Assembly (NCBI GenBank): GCA_007117665.1
Contig: SKGD01000005.1
Span: 1 to 37,154, forward strand
From: Alphaproteobacteria bacterium
GTDB taxonomy: Bacteria; Pseudomonadota; Alphaproteobacteria; Micavibrionales; Micavibrionaceae
Direction of reading: 5' to 3'
Length of the DNA: 37,154 nucleotides
Part shown: positions 36,711 to 37,154 of the stretch, one piece after another
Numbering within the stretch: position 1 is the stretch's first letter
Layout of the letters: the number at the start of each line of letters is the position of its first letter
The notes under the pieces: generated by a model
Databases searched by the model: none
Seen by the model: the letters and a program-made list of their open reading frames with translations, nothing else
What the model was told of the DNA's origin: nothing
Translations under genes and position numbers: made by a program

Positions 36711-36765
36711 TTTTTTATGATCTCTCCCGGGACGGTTTTTGTAATTTGTCGCAACAAACTGTGAT

Positions 36766-36794
36766 TTGGTTTGCCGGGGTGCGGGACTTATAGT
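36766..36794 (+). promoter_or_regulatory. Candidate promoter upstream of lpxA
   Basis: TTGGTT (36766-36771) - 17 bp - TATAGT (36789-36794) in the 146-bp fabZ-lpxA gap. Confidence 0.3.
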
Positions 36795-36856
36795 CATGTC
36801 TCGGGGGCTGCGCCTTGGGCGTTCTCCATATCTTTTTACAACATCACAAGGTTTAT

Positions 36857-37154
36857 ATGACTTCCACAGCGTTGATTCACCCCACGGCCATTATCGAAGA
36901 GGGCGCCAAAATCGGGCATGATGTCCGTATCGGCGCATATTGTGTCATTGGCCCGCATGTGACACTTGACGATCATGTCCGTGTTCACCCCCATGTCGTT
37001 ATTGACGGCATTACCCATATTGGCACGGGAACAGAAATATTCCCTTTTGCCTCGATCGGCACGCGCTGTCAGGATCTGAAATATGAAGGGGAGGCGTCGC
37101 GGCTTGTGATCGGTGCCCATAACGTCATTCGCGAGCATGTCACCATGAATCCCG
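36857..37154 (+). CDS. lpxA: Acyl-[ACP]-UDP-N-acetylglucosamine O-acyltransferase, 3' truncated by the window
   Basis: ATG 36857: MTSTALIHPTAIIEEGAKIGHDVRIGAYCVIGPHVTLDDHVRVHPHVVIDGITHIGTGTEIFPFASIGTRCQDLKYEGEASRLVIGAHNVIREHVTMNP. Confidence 0.95.
   Translation, partial: MTSTALIHPTAIIEEGAKIGHDVRIGAYCVIGPHVTLDDHVRVHPHVVIDGITHIGTGTEIFPFASIGTRCQDLKYEGEASRLVIGAHNVIREHVTMNP

Overview
The window is a dense, all-plus-strand alphaproteobacterial-type housekeeping region. It runs nuoF - [234-aa unknown ORF] - nuoG - [MazG/PRA-PH-like ORF] - nuoH - nuoI - (316-bp repeat-bearing gap) - nuoJKLMN - birA - coaX - rnj - DUF1467-like - secreted hypothetical - proS - lolC/E-type permease - lolD - dnaE - Acg-type nitroreductase - rpsB - tsf - pyrH - frr - uppS - cdsA - dxr - rseP - bamA - skp/ompH - lpxD - fabZ - lpxA (truncated by the window end). 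Most of it is ordinary. The parts that deserve a second look are: (1) an unassigned protein between nuoF and nuoG with a clear internal sequence duplication; (2) a MazG-like nucleotide pyrophosphohydrolase tightly coupled between nuoG and nuoH; (3) a proS at the usual alphaproteobacterial proS-lolCD-dnaE position whose sequence reads as the archaeal/eukaryotic-type ProRS rather than the bacterial type; (4) a 23-bp-periodic repeat plus palindromic element splitting nuoI from nuoJ, with degenerate hairpins elsewhere that may be related; (5) leader and terminator-like structures around rpsB-tsf-pyrH. I found no CRISPR array, tRNA/rRNA, prophage or intact transposase. No complete, clearly new multi-gene system is visible. 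The nuo-embedded accessory pair is the best candidate for undescribed biology. All calls were made by eye from the sequence and the supplied ORF track; no database search was run.
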